Notes: a model not told the origin generated them from the sequence alone. DNA of 64,000 bases from Planctomycetota bacterium (GCA_003389325.1 QQVE01000030.1:215613-279612); one strand, 5' to 3'. Shown: positions 29,206-38,331, numbered from the stretch's first letter. A program made the numbers and translations.

Positions 29206-29676
29206 ATGATGTATGCCCGACTTGCTACTTTGATTGCTTTGGGGACCGCCGTCTTGTTCGTAGGAACGTCCTCCGTGCTGTTGGCCGGTGAGGAGGAGAA
29301 CGCCGACGAGGCACGGCTTCGGCAACTGTTACAGGAACGCGTGCGGGTTGCCGAGAAGGCAGTCGAGTCGATGTCCAGCGCGTACGAAAGTGGTACGGTT
29401 ACGCTCGATGTATTGTTTGAGGCAACGAATAAACTGTTTCGAGCCCGGATGGAAGCAGCCACGACGGACGCGGAGCGATTCGATGCATTGCACGAGCGCT
29501 TTTCGGCAATGCGCAGGATCGAGGAGAAAGTCCATGCTCTGTGGAAGTCGGGGTCCCGCGGTGGGGAAGCGAATGCCTATTACGCCGCACAACGGGAACG
29601 ACTGACTGCGGAGATCGCGCTGCGTCGGGCGGAACTGAAGCTTGCTCAACAAAAGCAAGAACAAGAGCAAGAGTAG
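29206..29676 (+). CDS. Exported small coiled-coil protein (156 aa)
   Basis: The ATG at 29206 has GAGGA upstream. A signal peptide (about residues 1-28, ending SVLLAGEEE) precedes an all-helical, Glu/Arg/Ala-rich domain that ends in a Gln/Glu-rich tail (QQKQEQEQE). It resembles the many small periplasmic helical proteins of planctomycetes, but I cannot name a function. An in-frame start at 29170 was rejected because it lacks a ribosome-binding site. It converges on the ROK kinase gene. Confidence 0.7.
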   Translation: MMYARLATLIALGTAVLFVGTSSVLLAGEEENADEARLRQLLQERVRVAEKAVESMSSAYESGTVTLDVLFEATNKLFRARMEAATTDAERFDALHERFSAMRRIEEKVHALWKSGSRGGEANAYYAAQRERLTAEIALRRAELKLAQQKQEQEQE

Positions 29677-29705
29677 GCAGGCTGAGCCGTCGGGCGGCGG
29701 GAAGC

Positions 29706-30734
29706 TCAACGCACCGTCGAGGCAGCGGCGAGCGCTCCGTGGACGACGACCTGCTCGCCAAGCTGGGCGGGCACGATTTCGTAGGTGCCGGCCAGCGGCG
29801 GGAACACGTAGCGCTCGACTTGCGTGCGGAGCGGCGCAAGAAACAGGCTCTCGTCGGCCAGCGAAACACCGCCGCCCACGACAACTACCTCGGCGGACAC
29901 CAGCGTCAGCGCTTGAGCGATGGCCCAGCCTAACACCTGGCAAGCATGCGCGAGCACTCCGCGGGCGATCTCGTTGCCGTCTGCGGCCGCCTGGGCGACC
30001 ATACGGGCGCTGAGGTTTTCGAGATTGCCGTCGCAGCGCTCGCGCAAATCGGCGGCGTACTCCGCTTCGGCCCCTTCGTTCTCGACCAGCCGCCGGCGCA
30101 CTTGCTCGGGGCCGCCGTCGCGCGGGCCATTCGCCAGCGAGAGGAAGGAGTGCGAAATCGGGTCGCCCAGCCGCGATTGGGCCGCGGCGGCGATTCCCCA
30201 CCCGCTGGCCAGCGACTCGACGGTTTGATCCGGCCGATCGGCCAGTAGTCCGGGCCGCAAGTGTCCGATCTCGGCGGCGCCGCGCCCGCTGCCGCGATAG
30301 ATCTCACGATCGAGGACCAGCCCACCGCCGATGCCACTGCCAACTGTAACGTACAAAACGGCTCGGTGGCCGCGGCCGGCCCCAAAGCGAGCCTCGGCCA
30401 GGGCCGCGGCATCGCAGTCGTTTTCGACGGCCGCGGGCAGCGCGAACACCTGGCGGCACCAATCGGCCAGGGCAAATTGCTCCCACCCGGCCACGTGATG
30501 ACTCTTGATGGCGACGCCGGCGGCTGGATCGACCGGGCCGCCGAAACCCAAGCCGACGGCCGAGGGGGCGTGCCTGGCCACCAACTCCCCGCCGACCTTT
30601 TCGAGTTGCTGGAGAATGCCTTGAGCGCCCCGCTTGGGCTGCACTTCGAGGCGCTCGATTGCCACAAGCGTCCCGTCCCCAGCACCAATCCCGAGCTGCA
30701 GTTTCGTGCCGCCGATTTCGATGCCGAGAAACAT
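29706..30734 (-). CDS. ROK family sugar kinase (glucokinase-like) lacking the ROK zinc motif
   Basis: A 342-residue protein with the ROK phosphate-binding start (IEIGGTKLQLGIG), the VENDCDAAALAEA active-site segment and YVTVGSGIGGGLV. ROK kinases phosphorylate glucose, N-acetylglucosamine or related sugars with ATP. The usual zinc-binding CxCGxxGCxE is absent: after EIGHLRPGLL the sequence reads ADRPDQTVESLASG. Such loss occurs in some family branches, so activity is still possible. The ATG at 30734 has a weak ribosome-binding site. A SIS isomerase on the same strand lies 96 bases upstream. Confidence 0.85.
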   Translation of the reverse strand: MFLGIEIGGTKLQLGIGAGDGTLVAIERLEVQPKRGAQGILQQLEKVGGELVARHAPSAVGLGFGGPVDPAAGVAIKSHHVAGWEQFALADWCRQVFALPAAVENDCDAAALAEARFGAGRGHRAVLYVTVGSGIGGGLVLDREIYRGSGRGAAEIGHLRPGLLADRPDQTVESLASGWGIAAAAQSRLGDPISHSFLSLANGPRDGGPEQVRRRLVENEGAEAEYAADLRERCDGNLENLSARMVAQAAADGNEIARGVLAHACQVLGWAIAQALTLVSAEVVVVGGGVSLADESLFLAPLRTQVERYVFPPLAGTYEIVPAQLGEQVVVHGALAAASTVR

Positions 30735-30740
30735 TGTCGA

Positions 30741-30834
30741 CTAGGGGTTAGGGATTAAGGGGGATTAAGGGCTACCGGCAAGAAACGACAGAAGAGTCCC
30801 ATTCTGCATCGGACCCTCAATCCCCAGTCCCTAG
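30741..30834. repeat. Imperfect inverted repeat plus a tandem 10-mer between the SIS and ROK genes
   Basis: The left arm 30741-30761 and right arm 30814-30834 are complementary over 21 bases with four differences, all of which become G-U pairs in RNA of one strand. The left arm also holds two tandem copies of GGGATTAAGG (30751-30770). The right arm covers the stop codon of the upstream SIS gene. This may be a dispersed planctomycete intergenic repeat or an RNA hairpin controlling ROK expression. Confidence 0.55.
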
Positions 30835-31448
30835 CGCCTCGCCTCTCCGTGTCGTCCTTCACGGTTGATGCGGGCGAAGACATCGTTGAGTACCCAATGA
30901 AAGAGGCACAGGTGAATGCTTTCGACCATGCCCATGTCGTCCAGGGGAACGTGCATGCCGTCGTGCGCGATGCGGCGTAGCTGACCACCGTCGAAGCCGG
31001 TGAGAGCGAACGTCTTCAGTCCGTGTCGATTGGCCCAGTCGACGGCCTGCAACACGTTCGGGCTGTTTCCCGATCCGCTGATGGCGATGGCGAGGTCGCC
31101 CTTGCTACCGTAGTTCATCAACTGCTGCACGAAGATGTGGTCGTATCCGACGTCGTTGCCCAGGGCCAGGATCCAGCCCAGATTGTCCGTGAGGCTGAGG
31201 ATCTTGAGCCGCTTCTTGCTCTCGTCGTGCAGCTCTTCGTGCCGTAGCGAGCTCTTGCCCAGGTCCTCGCAGATGTGCGTGGCCGTGGTGCCCGAGCCGC
31301 CGTTGCCAAATACGAAAATGAAGCGTTCGTTTTCCCAGGCTTCAAACACCAGGTCGGCCCAACGGCGGATTTCCTGATGATCAACGCGCGACAGTTCCGT
31401 TTGAAGCCGCTCGACGTAGGGTTGGATGTCTAACTTGGTGCCGAGCAT
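30831..31448 (-). CDS. SIS domain phosphosugar isomerase (GmhA-like)
   Basis: A 205-residue protein with a single SIS fold: FVFGNGGSGTTATHICEDLGK (residues about 45-65) and AIAISGSGNSPNVLQAV. The family includes sedoheptulose-7-phosphate isomerases (GmhA) and other ketose/aldose isomerases. The start at 31448 is chosen because the upstream in-frame extension to 31502 has no ribosome-binding site; a stop-proximal inverted repeat follows. Together with the ROK kinase and the transporter upstream it could form a sugar-use group (inference). The specific substrate is unknown. Confidence 0.85.
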   Translation of the reverse strand: MLGTKLDIQPYVERLQTELSRVDHQEIRRWADLVFEAWENERFIFVFGNGGSGTTATHICEDLGKSSLRHEELHDESKKRLKILSLTDNLGWILALGNDVGYDHIFVQQLMNYGSKGDLAIAISGSGNSPNVLQAVDWANRHGLKTFALTGFDGGQLRRIAHDGMHVPLDDMGMVESIHLCLFHWVLNDVFARINREGRHGEARR

Positions 31449-31581
31449 TTGTGGTGGTTCTTGGGCAGTGGTTAGTGAAGAACGACGAACGCGGTTTGGC
31501 ACTGGTACGAATGAGTATGATGGCTCGTAGACGTCAGTGTATTCTAGCCGTCACCAACCACCAACCAGCGCCCACCAACTA

Positions 31582-32895
31582 CTATCCACTCCTTCCTGCT
31601 TTCCCCGCCTGCTGTTGGCCCTTAGCGATATTCAGCGGTGCGATAATGGCCCAGCCGACGGCGAAGAAGACCAACAGGCTCAGGATGGCCCATTGAGCAC
31701 TCTCGGTGCGCTTGAGGATTTCGGTGAACATGATCGGGCCGAGCATGCTGAAGGCCTTGCCCGAGAGGTTGAAGAAGCCGAAGAACTCGCCGGTCTTGGC
31801 TTCAGGGGTCATGAGCCCCATGATCGTGCGGCTAATCGACTGCGTGCCGCCCATCACGAGAGCCGTGACGGCGGCCATTGCCCAAAACTGGTTAACGGTC
31901 TCGATCACAAAGCCGCTGAGCAGTACGAGAACCCATACGCCGAGGCAGATGTGCAGGGCGTTCTTCTGCCCGATCTTCGTGGCCGCCCAGCCCAGAAAGA
32001 CGGCCCCGGGCAGGGCCACGAACTGGATCATCAGGAACAGCGGGACGAGCTGTGCCTCGTCCATGTCGAACTTGGTTTGAGCGTAGACCGAGGCCTGCGA
32101 GATGACGGTCATTACCCCGTCGTTGTAGATCAAGAAGCCGACCAAGAAGACGGCCAGCATCCGATATCGGCCGATATCCAGCAGTGTGCGTTTAACATCC
32201 TGCAGACCGGCTGCGGCGGTTCTCAACAGCGACTTGCTCGAGTCGCGCGGCTGAGCTCGGTCGCGGACGATAAGCAGCATCGGCAGGCTAAACACGGCCC
32301 ACCAAAGACCCATGACTAGCAGACACAAGCGAGGCAGGAATCCGTTCTCAGTGGGTAGCCCCAGCCTTTCGCCGAACTGCAGCACAACGATGGCTACGAC
32401 CAGCATCAGCCCGCCGCCGACGTAGCCGGTGCCAAAGCCCCACCCAGAGACCTGGCTCATCCGTTCATCGTCGGAGATCTCGGGCAGGAAGGCGTTGTAG
32501 AAGCTCTGCACGAGCTCGTAATTGAGGTTGGCGATCAAGAACATGGCCACGAACCACCACGGGCGGTCCGGCGTGCCGAAGAACATTAGCGCCGAGGCTC
32601 CCGCGCCGAGCATCGTAGTCACGGCCAGCCAGGTTCGCTTGTTGGCATGGACATCGGCGATCGCGCCCAAGATCGGCGAGAGGATTGCGCAACAAAGCGT
32701 CGTGACGCCGATGCCCCATCCCCAAACGGTGAGCCCGGCGTCGCCTTCGAGCACGGCGCGCTGCAAGTAGCCCACCAGGACGGTGATGTAGATGGTCGAA
32801 TAAGCGCTGTTGGCCCAATCGTACATGCACCAGGCCACGATCTCGCGGCGCTGGTTCTTAGGCGCCGGCGTGGGCGTGCTTTCGGACGTGGCCAT
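31582..32895 (-). CDS. MFS transporter, UMF1 (Atg22-like) family
   Basis: A 437-residue integral membrane protein with about 12 hydrophobic segments. The opening WCMYDWANSAYSTIY is the hallmark of UMF1/Atg22-like major facilitator transporters, and MGGTQSISRTIMGLMTPEAKTGEFFGFF is the conserved later block. Substrates of bacterial members are not established; yeast Atg22 exports amino acids from the vacuole. The ATG at 32895 fits the family N-terminus; an ATG at 32907 would add four residues. It lies on the same strand and upstream of the SIS gene. Confidence 0.88.
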   Translation of the reverse strand: MATSESTPTPAPKNQRREIVAWCMYDWANSAYSTIYITVLVGYLQRAVLEGDAGLTVWGWGIGVTTLCCAILSPILGAIADVHANKRTWLAVTTMLGAGASALMFFGTPDRPWWFVAMFLIANLNYELVQSFYNAFLPEISDDERMSQVSGWGFGTGYVGGGLMLVVAIVVLQFGERLGLPTENGFLPRLCLLVMGLWWAVFSLPMLLIVRDRAQPRDSSKSLLRTAAAGLQDVKRTLLDIGRYRMLAVFLVGFLIYNDGVMTVISQASVYAQTKFDMDEAQLVPLFLMIQFVALPGAVFLGWAATKIGQKNALHICLGVWVLVLLSGFVIETVNQFWAMAAVTALVMGGTQSISRTIMGLMTPEAKTGEFFGFFNLSGKAFSMLGPIMFTEILKRTESAQWAILSLLVFFAVGWAIIAPLNIAKGQQQAGKAGRSG

Positions 32896-32999
32896 GGGAG
32901 TCAGCAATCAGGGGCTGGGGAGGTTGGGTTCGCACCTTATACCACAGGCGCCGGCCTGTCGCCATGCATCACCCCAGTAAGTCGCAGCGCAAAGAAAAT

Positions 33000-33017
33000 G
33001 CCTCCCACTTGGGAGGC
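33000..33017 (-). terminator. Rho-independent terminator after the flagellar sigma gene
   Basis: GCCTCCC-ACTT-GGGAGGC is a perfect 7-bp stem with a 4-base loop, 33 bases past the sigma-factor stop. In the minus-strand direction it is followed by ATTTTCTTT. It would end transcription of the flhA-flhF-flhG-fliA unit before the UMF1 gene. Confidence 0.75.
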
Positions 33018-33050
33018 ACGCAGGTACGTCGGGCCGGTTGAGTTCGATAC

Positions 33051-33836
33051 TCAGGTACCAAACTCCGGACGGCGGCGTTGGAGCTGGTTCTGCAGGCGCT
33101 GCACGATGGAGCTGTGCATCTGGCTGACGCGGCTCTCGGAGAGATCGAGCGTGGCGCCGATCTCTTTCATGGTCAACTCTTCGTAGTAGTAGAGAATGAT
33201 GATCAGCCGCTCGTTGCGGTTGAGCCCCTTGGTCACCAGACGCATCAGGTCGTTCTTCTGAATGCGGCGCGTGGGGTCTTCGCCCTTCTTGTCCTCGAGG
33301 ATGTCGATCTCGCGGACGTCCTTGTAGCTATCCGTTTCGTACCACTTCTTGTTGAGACTGATCAAGTTGACCGCGTTGGCCTCCATGACCATCTTTTCCA
33401 ACTCCGGCACCGAAATGCCCATGTGCTCGGCCAGTTCGACCTCGCTGGGGGCGCGGCCGAGTTTGGCCTCGAGTGTCTTGACGCCTTCGTTGAGCTTGCT
33501 GGCCTTCGATCGCACCAAGCGCGGCACCCAGTCCATGGTGCGCAACTCGTCGAGCATCGCTCCGCGAATTCGCGGCACGCAATAGGTTTCGAACTTAACG
33601 CCGCGCGAAAGATCGAAGGCATCGATGGCGTCCATCAGGCCGAACACGCCGGCCGAGATCAGGTCGTCCAACTCGACGCCCTCAGGCAGCCGCGACCAGA
33701 TCCGCTCGCCGTTGTACTTGACCAGCGGCAGATACATTTCGACCAGGCGGTTGCGTAGCTCCTGATTGCTCGTGTCGAGCTTGAACTGCTGCCAGATCTG
33801 CGCCACGTCTTCCGGCGCCATGGTGGTCATCGCCAT
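33051..33836 (-). CDS. fliA: Flagellar RNA polymerase sigma factor (sigma-28, FliA/WhiG type)
   Basis: A 261-residue sigma70-family factor with regions 2, 3 and 4. Region 2 reads YLPLVKYNGERIWSRLP...ELDDLISAGVFGLMDAIDAF; region 3 SEVELAEHMGI; region 4 ERLIIILYYYEELTMKEIGATLDLSESRVSQMHS. The FxxE/GVKFETYCVPRIRGAMLDELR block is typical of FliA and WhiG factors that direct late flagellar genes. The ATG at 33836 has GGAGGA eight bases upstream. It is the last gene of the flagellar cluster, with a strong terminator after it. No FlgM anti-sigma gene is in view. Confidence 0.93.
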   Translation of the reverse strand: MAMTTMAPEDVAQIWQQFKLDTSNQELRNRLVEMYLPLVKYNGERIWSRLPEGVELDDLISAGVFGLMDAIDAFDLSRGVKFETYCVPRIRGAMLDELRTMDWVPRLVRSKASKLNEGVKTLEAKLGRAPSEVELAEHMGISVPELEKMVMEANAVNLISLNKKWYETDSYKDVREIDILEDKKGEDPTRRIQKNDLMRLVTKGLNRNERLIIILYYYEELTMKEIGATLDLSESRVSQMHSSIVQRLQNQLQRRRPEFGT

Positions 33837-34152
33837 TTCAATCCTCCGTGATTGTCGCTGCTGGCGTTGATTGGTTCCGAGAATCCTTTTCCGGAAACGG
33901 CACCGGGTGCGACCGCCCATTCTGGCAGCCGGCGCCGCGCGTCTGCGCTATGGCCGGGACATCGCCCGCCGCCTTGACGAGGCGGTTGCGCATGCTTGCC
34001 CGCGAGCCGCGTCGGGTGCGACAGCATGTCCTGGCGGGCGGCTAGGCAACGAAGTCCTCGCTCGATGCGGCGTTAAAGTCGACGGATCCGGCATAGATTG
34101 CCGCGGGCGCGGCTGAAAAAGGTTGTCCATAGTTATCGGCTCAAGGGCCGCT
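33837..34152. other. 316-base gap between flhG and fliA
   Basis: Both flanking genes are on the minus strand. No protein-like frame is present. The only signal noted is an isolated GCCGATAA (minus strand, 34140-34133), identical to the sigma-28 -10 box, but without a matching -35. The sequence alone does not say whether fliA has its own promoter here or is read from flhF/flhG. Confidence 0.4.
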
Positions 34153-35010
34153 TCAGGTTGAATCATTCTTGGTCGGTACGTGTTCCAAGGCTTTGCGTCT
34201 GCTGGCCAACTGCAGTTGAGCCCAGAGTGTGTCTGCCGCGCGGTCCAGCGCGCGGGCACAGTCGGAATGAGGCGGGAACACGACCACGGGCTCGGGGGGC
34301 GAAGTGCCGCAGACGGGGATCGCTCCCGTCGGGGAAGTACGCACACCGAGAAAACGGCGACACGCTTCGCCGAGGCGAGCATGCACGTCGACGGCTGCCG
34401 GTAGTTCCGAGACCAGATTCACGAGCGTATGGATCGGCACCGAGGCATCGCCGGCCAAGAGCACCTTGATGGCTGCGTAGCACTGCATGACCGACGCGTC
34501 GTCCGTCGACGTGACCACGAGGACGGCGCTCGCCGCGTGCCAAAACCGCCGGGCGAAGTGACCCCGGCTGCTTCCCGCATCGACCACGATCACCTCGGCA
34601 TGCGGGGCCAGGTGGCTTAGGTCGGAGATCAACCGCGCCTGCGAGGAGGCCGAGCACTGCGATGCTTCTCCCGAGGCCCACGCCCCGGACAATACCTGAA
34701 CCCCCGAGGGACCGCGCTGGAGTGCTTCGTGGACGGTCGAGCGTCCGGCGAGCACGTCGACAACGCTGCCGCCGTCGACGCGGCTGCCAAGCTGCGTGTG
34801 TCCGCCGTGATCGAGGTCGGCATCGACGAACACGGCGCGTCGACCGTGACGCGCCAGCGCGATGGCCAGGTTGGCGGCGATCGTAGTCGTTCCCACGCCC
34901 CCTTTGCCGCCGGTAACGACAACCAACGGTGCGGTGGGGCCGCCGTCCGAGCCGACTCCGGCCCGATCGCGCACCAGTTGCCGCAAGATGTCCGCTTGAT
35001 CCCGAATCAT
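34153..35010 (-). CDS. flhG: FlhG/MinD-type flagellar number-control ATPase
   Basis: A 285-residue P-loop ATPase of the ParA/MinD group. The deviant Walker A is VVTGGKGGVGTTTIAANLA: the signature lysine of MinD-type ATPases is kept, but the second lysine is replaced by Thr, as in some FlhG and CpaE-like proteins. FVDADLDHGGHTQ and VIVVDAGSS follow. FlhG restricts flagellar number with FlhF. The ATG at 35010 overlaps the flhF stop (ATGA). The open frame continues far upstream to 35820, but that part is antiparallel-frame shadow of flhF. The C-terminus is unusual: a Pro-rich CGTSPPEPVVVFPPH segment. Confidence 0.87.
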   Translation of the reverse strand: MIRDQADILRQLVRDRAGVGSDGGPTAPLVVVTGGKGGVGTTTIAANLAIALARHGRRAVFVDADLDHGGHTQLGSRVDGGSVVDVLAGRSTVHEALQRGPSGVQVLSGAWASGEASQCSASSQARLISDLSHLAPHAEVIVVDAGSSRGHFARRFWHAASAVLVVTSTDDASVMQCYAAIKVLLAGDASVPIHTLVNLVSELPAAVDVHARLGEACRRFLGVRTSPTGAIPVCGTSPPEPVVVFPPHSDCARALDRAADTLWAQLQLASRRKALEHVPTKNDST

Positions 35011-36203
35011 GTCTCGACCAATTGACGTTTGCCGGCCACCGTTTCTAGACCCAGGATCACGCGCGCCAAGTGGCCGCTGTCGGCCGTGGCGATATCGTCG
35101 GGCACGTTCTGGCCGTGGGTCAGGTAGCTCAGCGGCAGGCCGCACTGGCGCAACAGCGGCAGCAGATTGCCCAGCGAGGCGGCTTCGTCGAGCTTGGTGA
35201 GCAGCAAGGCTGTCGTGCCGACCTCGGCGAATTGTGCCGCTGTTTTCGCAAGGCTGCTGGCGCTGGCGACCGAGCTGAGCACGAGATGCACTTCGTCGGG
35301 CGACGCTTCGGCCAGCAAGCTCTTGAGCTCCTGGATCTTGACTTCGTCGCGCGGGCTGCGGCCGGCGGTGTCCATCAGAATCAGGTCCAGATCCGACATG
35401 CGAGCCACGGCCTGATGCATCTCGCGCGGCGTGGAGACGATTTCCATCGGCAAGTCGATGATGTCGGCATAGGTCCGCAGTTGTTCGACGGCAGCGATGC
35501 GATACGTGTCCACCGTGATTAGGCCAACCCGGCGCTTCTCGCGGAGCCGGTAGTTGGCAGCGAGCTTGGCGATCGTGGTCGTCTTGCCCACGCCCGTCGG
35601 CCCGACCAACGCCACCAGGTGCCGGCGGCCGGGGCTCGAACCGATCGGTCCGGCCAGCGTGATTTCGCGCTCGATCCGACGAGCCACCTCGGCCTTGAGC
35701 TGCTGGGGATCGAGGGTCTCGTTTTCGCCCAACTCGCGGCGTGCGCTCTCGATCAATTCCCGGGCCAACTCCTCGCAGACGTCGGCATCGATCAGTTCTG
35801 TGAAAAGCTGGAAGGCACAATCGGGCAGCTCGCTCCGCGATTCCTTCCCGCTACGACGACAAAGGTCCTCGACCTTCGATTGCAGCGCGCTGAGCTGGGC
35901 GAACAATTGCACGTTTGAAGCCGCGCGGGCCGAGGGAGCCTCGGTGTCGAGCTCGATGCCGACCTGCGTGGGCGGCGGGACGATCGGCACGACGACGGGT
36001 TCCGAATTGGCGGGCAAGCGGCTGGGAACCGAGACGTTCGCCGAAGCCACGACTTCGATCTCAGGCTTGGCGCCCAGCCAACGGGCCAAGCCGCGCGGTC
36101 GCACCTCGCGCGTGTGGAGCACGGCCGCCGACGAGCCTAGCTCGCGCCGGACCATGGCCAGTGCCTGTTGCATTGTCTTGGCTCGGTACGTTCGCACATT
36201 CAT
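35007..36203 (-). CDS. flhF: FlhF, SRP-type GTPase for flagellar placement
   Basis: A 398-residue protein. A short basic N-terminal domain (MNVRTYRAKTMQQALAMVRRELG, LHTREV) is followed by a linker, a helical N-domain and an SRP54-like GTPase domain. G motifs: GPTGVGKTTT (201-210), DTYRIAAVEQL, DTAGRSPRDE (278-287) and LLTKLDEAASLGN. FlhF recruits FliF to the pole and fixes flagellar location. It is coupled to flhG by a four-base overlap and follows flhA by 34 bases. Confidence 0.95.
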   Translation of the reverse strand: MNVRTYRAKTMQQALAMVRRELGSSAAVLHTREVRPRGLARWLGAKPEIEVVASANVSVPSRLPANSEPVVVPIVPPPTQVGIELDTEAPSARAASNVQLFAQLSALQSKVEDLCRRSGKESRSELPDCAFQLFTELIDADVCEELARELIESARRELGENETLDPQQLKAEVARRIEREITLAGPIGSSPGRRHLVALVGPTGVGKTTTIAKLAANYRLREKRRVGLITVDTYRIAAVEQLRTYADIIDLPMEIVSTPREMHQAVARMSDLDLILMDTAGRSPRDEVKIQELKSLLAEASPDEVHLVLSSVASASSLAKTAAQFAEVGTTALLLTKLDEAASLGNLLPLLRQCGLPLSYLTHGQNVPDDIATADSGHLARVILGLETVAGKRQLVET

Positions 36204-36237
36204 GGCTAGATGCCGTGGGTTGAGGACAAATGCGAGG

Positions 36238-38331
36238 CTAGGTGCCCGCGTCCAAGTCGTGGACGTGCCCCACCGACTCGATGGGGGTGTCGCGGGTCAC
36301 TTCGTCGTAGCTGAGCACTACCAGGCGAGGTAGGCGCGCTGCGGTCAATTCCTTGACGGCCGGTCGGATCTGGGAACTGACCAGCACAACGGGGTCACGC
36401 GCCGATGCTCCCGCACGAGCAAGAGTCTGGCTGATTGCGCCGCACAGCGCCTCGACCACTTGTGGTGCTAAACGAGCATGCATTCCATCGCCCGTCGGGT
36501 CGATCGACGACCGAATGCGGTCTTCGAGATGGGGATCGAGCGTCACGACGTACAGCGGGCCGCGTGGATCGCGGTGCTGCGTGGAGATGGCTCGGGCCAA
36601 TCGGCGCCGCACGTGCTCGGCCAGTACGCGCGGATCGCTCGAATGCGGCGCATGTTCGCCCAGCGTCTCCAGGATCTGGGCCAACTGTCGAATCGATACT
36701 TGTTCGCGAAGCAGGGCCTGCAGCACTTGCTGCACTTCGGCCAGCTTCATCTGGCCAGGTACGAGTTCGTCAACCACTGCCGGCGACGTCTTGTGTAGTT
36801 CGTCGATCAAATGTTTGGTGGCATCGCGGCTGAGGATCTCGTCGCCGTGCGTACGCACGACCTCCGTCAAGTGCGAGACGAGCACCGCGACGGGGTCGGC
36901 CACCCGATAGCCGAGCGTCTCGGCTTCGCTGCGTGCCGAGGGATCAATCCAGGCCGCGGCGCGGCCTCGGCCCGGCTCGCGTGTTTCGAGCCCGCCGATG
37001 GGGCCGGCTGCGTTGCCGGTGTCAGTAGCCAAGAGCCTCGAAGGGTAAAGTTCACCTTCGGCGACGGGAATGTCGGCGATCTTGATGCGGTACTGGCGCT
37101 GGGCGAGCCGCATGTTGTCGCGGATGCGCACCTTCGGCATGATCAGTCCCAACTCGGCGGCGACCGAATGGCGCACGCGTTGGATGCGTTCGAGCAGGTC
37201 GCCACCCCGCTTGGGATCGGCCAGGCGGATCAGCCCCACGCCGATCTCGATCTCCATGGGATCGACGGCCAGGTAGTCTTCGACGCGATCCTCGCGCGCG
37301 GCCGGCGCCGCGGCCTCTAGTTGCTTGGCCTCCTCCGCTTCGTGCTTGTGCTGCCGCGTCAGCACGATCGCCAGCGCCGCGCAACCTCCCCCGATGCCAA
37401 ACAGAGGCACGGCCGGCAAGTCGGTGAAAATCAGCACGCCCAAGAAGACGGCCGTCACCGCGAGCGCCCGAGGGCGAGAGAATAGCTGTTCCAGAAACTG
37501 CACGGGCAAGTTGACGCTGGCCGTGCTCCGCGTCACGAGCAATCCGGCGGCCAGGGCGATCAGGAATGCGGGTACCTGGCTGACGAGGCCGTCGCCAATC
37601 GTCAATCGTGTAAACAGCGATGCGGCTTCGGCAACATCCATGCGGTATTCGACGACGCCGATCACGAGCCCGCCGACGATGTTCACCAGCGTGATCAGAA
37701 TGCCGGCCACGGCGTCGCCGCGCACAAACTTGCTGGCACCGTCCATGGCTCCGAAGAAATCGGCCTGCCCGGCGACCTCCTGCCGTCGGCGGCGTGCTTC
37801 TTCTTCGGTGATCGTGCCGGCGCTTAAGTCGGCGTCGATTGCCATCTGCCTTCCGGGCATGCCATCCAGGGCAAAGCGGGCCGCCACTTCGCTGATGCGG
37901 GTGGCGCCTTTGGTGATCACGACGAACTGAATCACGACGATGATGGCGAAGATGACCAACCCTACGACAAGCTTGTCGCCGGCCACGAACTGGCCGAAGC
38001 TTTGCACCACGCCTCCGGCTGCCTGCATGCCGTCGGTGGCGGCCTGCGTGAGGATCAATCTCGTCGTGGCGACGTTGAGCACGAGTCTCGAAAGCGTGGT
38101 GGCCAGCAGCAGCGTCGGAAAGACGCTGAATTCGAGCGGCGTACGGACATAGACGGTCGTCAGCAACACAATCACGGCGACGGCCACGTTGGCCGCGAGC
38201 AGCAGGTCCATTATGGCCGCCGGCAGCGGAACCAGAATCACCAGCACGCTGGCAACAATTGCCACCGGCAAGATCAGGTCTTGCAGATGCGCAACGGAGC
38301 GCGGCAGGCGAGGCACAACGGCAGAGGCCAT
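36238..38331 (-). CDS. flhA: Flagellar export apparatus protein FlhA
   Basis: A 697-residue component of the flagellar type III export gate. Eight hydrophobic segments occupy the N-terminal half (to about residue 310), and the FHIPEP-family signature lies at 146-169 (SEVAARFALDGMPGRQMAID). The C-terminal cytoplasmic domain contains GLIRLADPKRGGDLLERI and KHLIDELHKTSPAVVDELVPG. Length is normal. It is the first gene of the flhA-flhF-flhG-fliA block and is separated from flhB by two unrelated plus-strand genes. Confidence 0.96.
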   Translation of the reverse strand: MASAVVPRLPRSVAHLQDLILPVAIVASVLVILVPLPAAIMDLLLAANVAVAVIVLLTTVYVRTPLEFSVFPTLLLATTLSRLVLNVATTRLILTQAATDGMQAAGGVVQSFGQFVAGDKLVVGLVIFAIIVVIQFVVITKGATRISEVAARFALDGMPGRQMAIDADLSAGTITEEEARRRRQEVAGQADFFGAMDGASKFVRGDAVAGILITLVNIVGGLVIGVVEYRMDVAEAASLFTRLTIGDGLVSQVPAFLIALAAGLLVTRSTASVNLPVQFLEQLFSRPRALAVTAVFLGVLIFTDLPAVPLFGIGGGCAALAIVLTRQHKHEAEEAKQLEAAAPAAREDRVEDYLAVDPMEIEIGVGLIRLADPKRGGDLLERIQRVRHSVAAELGLIMPKVRIRDNMRLAQRQYRIKIADIPVAEGELYPSRLLATDTGNAAGPIGGLETREPGRGRAAAWIDPSARSEAETLGYRVADPVAVLVSHLTEVVRTHGDEILSRDATKHLIDELHKTSPAVVDELVPGQMKLAEVQQVLQALLREQVSIRQLAQILETLGEHAPHSSDPRVLAEHVRRRLARAISTQHRDPRGPLYVVTLDPHLEDRIRSSIDPTGDGMHARLAPQVVEALCGAISQTLARAGASARDPVVLVSSQIRPAVKELTAARLPRLVVLSYDEVTRDTPIESVGHVHDLDAGT

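Noticed and set aside
34133..34140. GCCGATAA on the minus strand, identical to the sigma-28 -10 box, upstream of fliA
   Set aside because: There is no matching TAAA box 15 bases further upstream, and an 8-base word is expected about twice by chance in 64 kb on both strands.
35011..35820. Long N-terminal extension of the flhG reading frame
   Set aside because: It is read on the same strand as flhF but in another frame. Its composition (Arg/Gly/Asp-rich) is not protein-like, and the FlhG fold starts right after the ATG at 35010.
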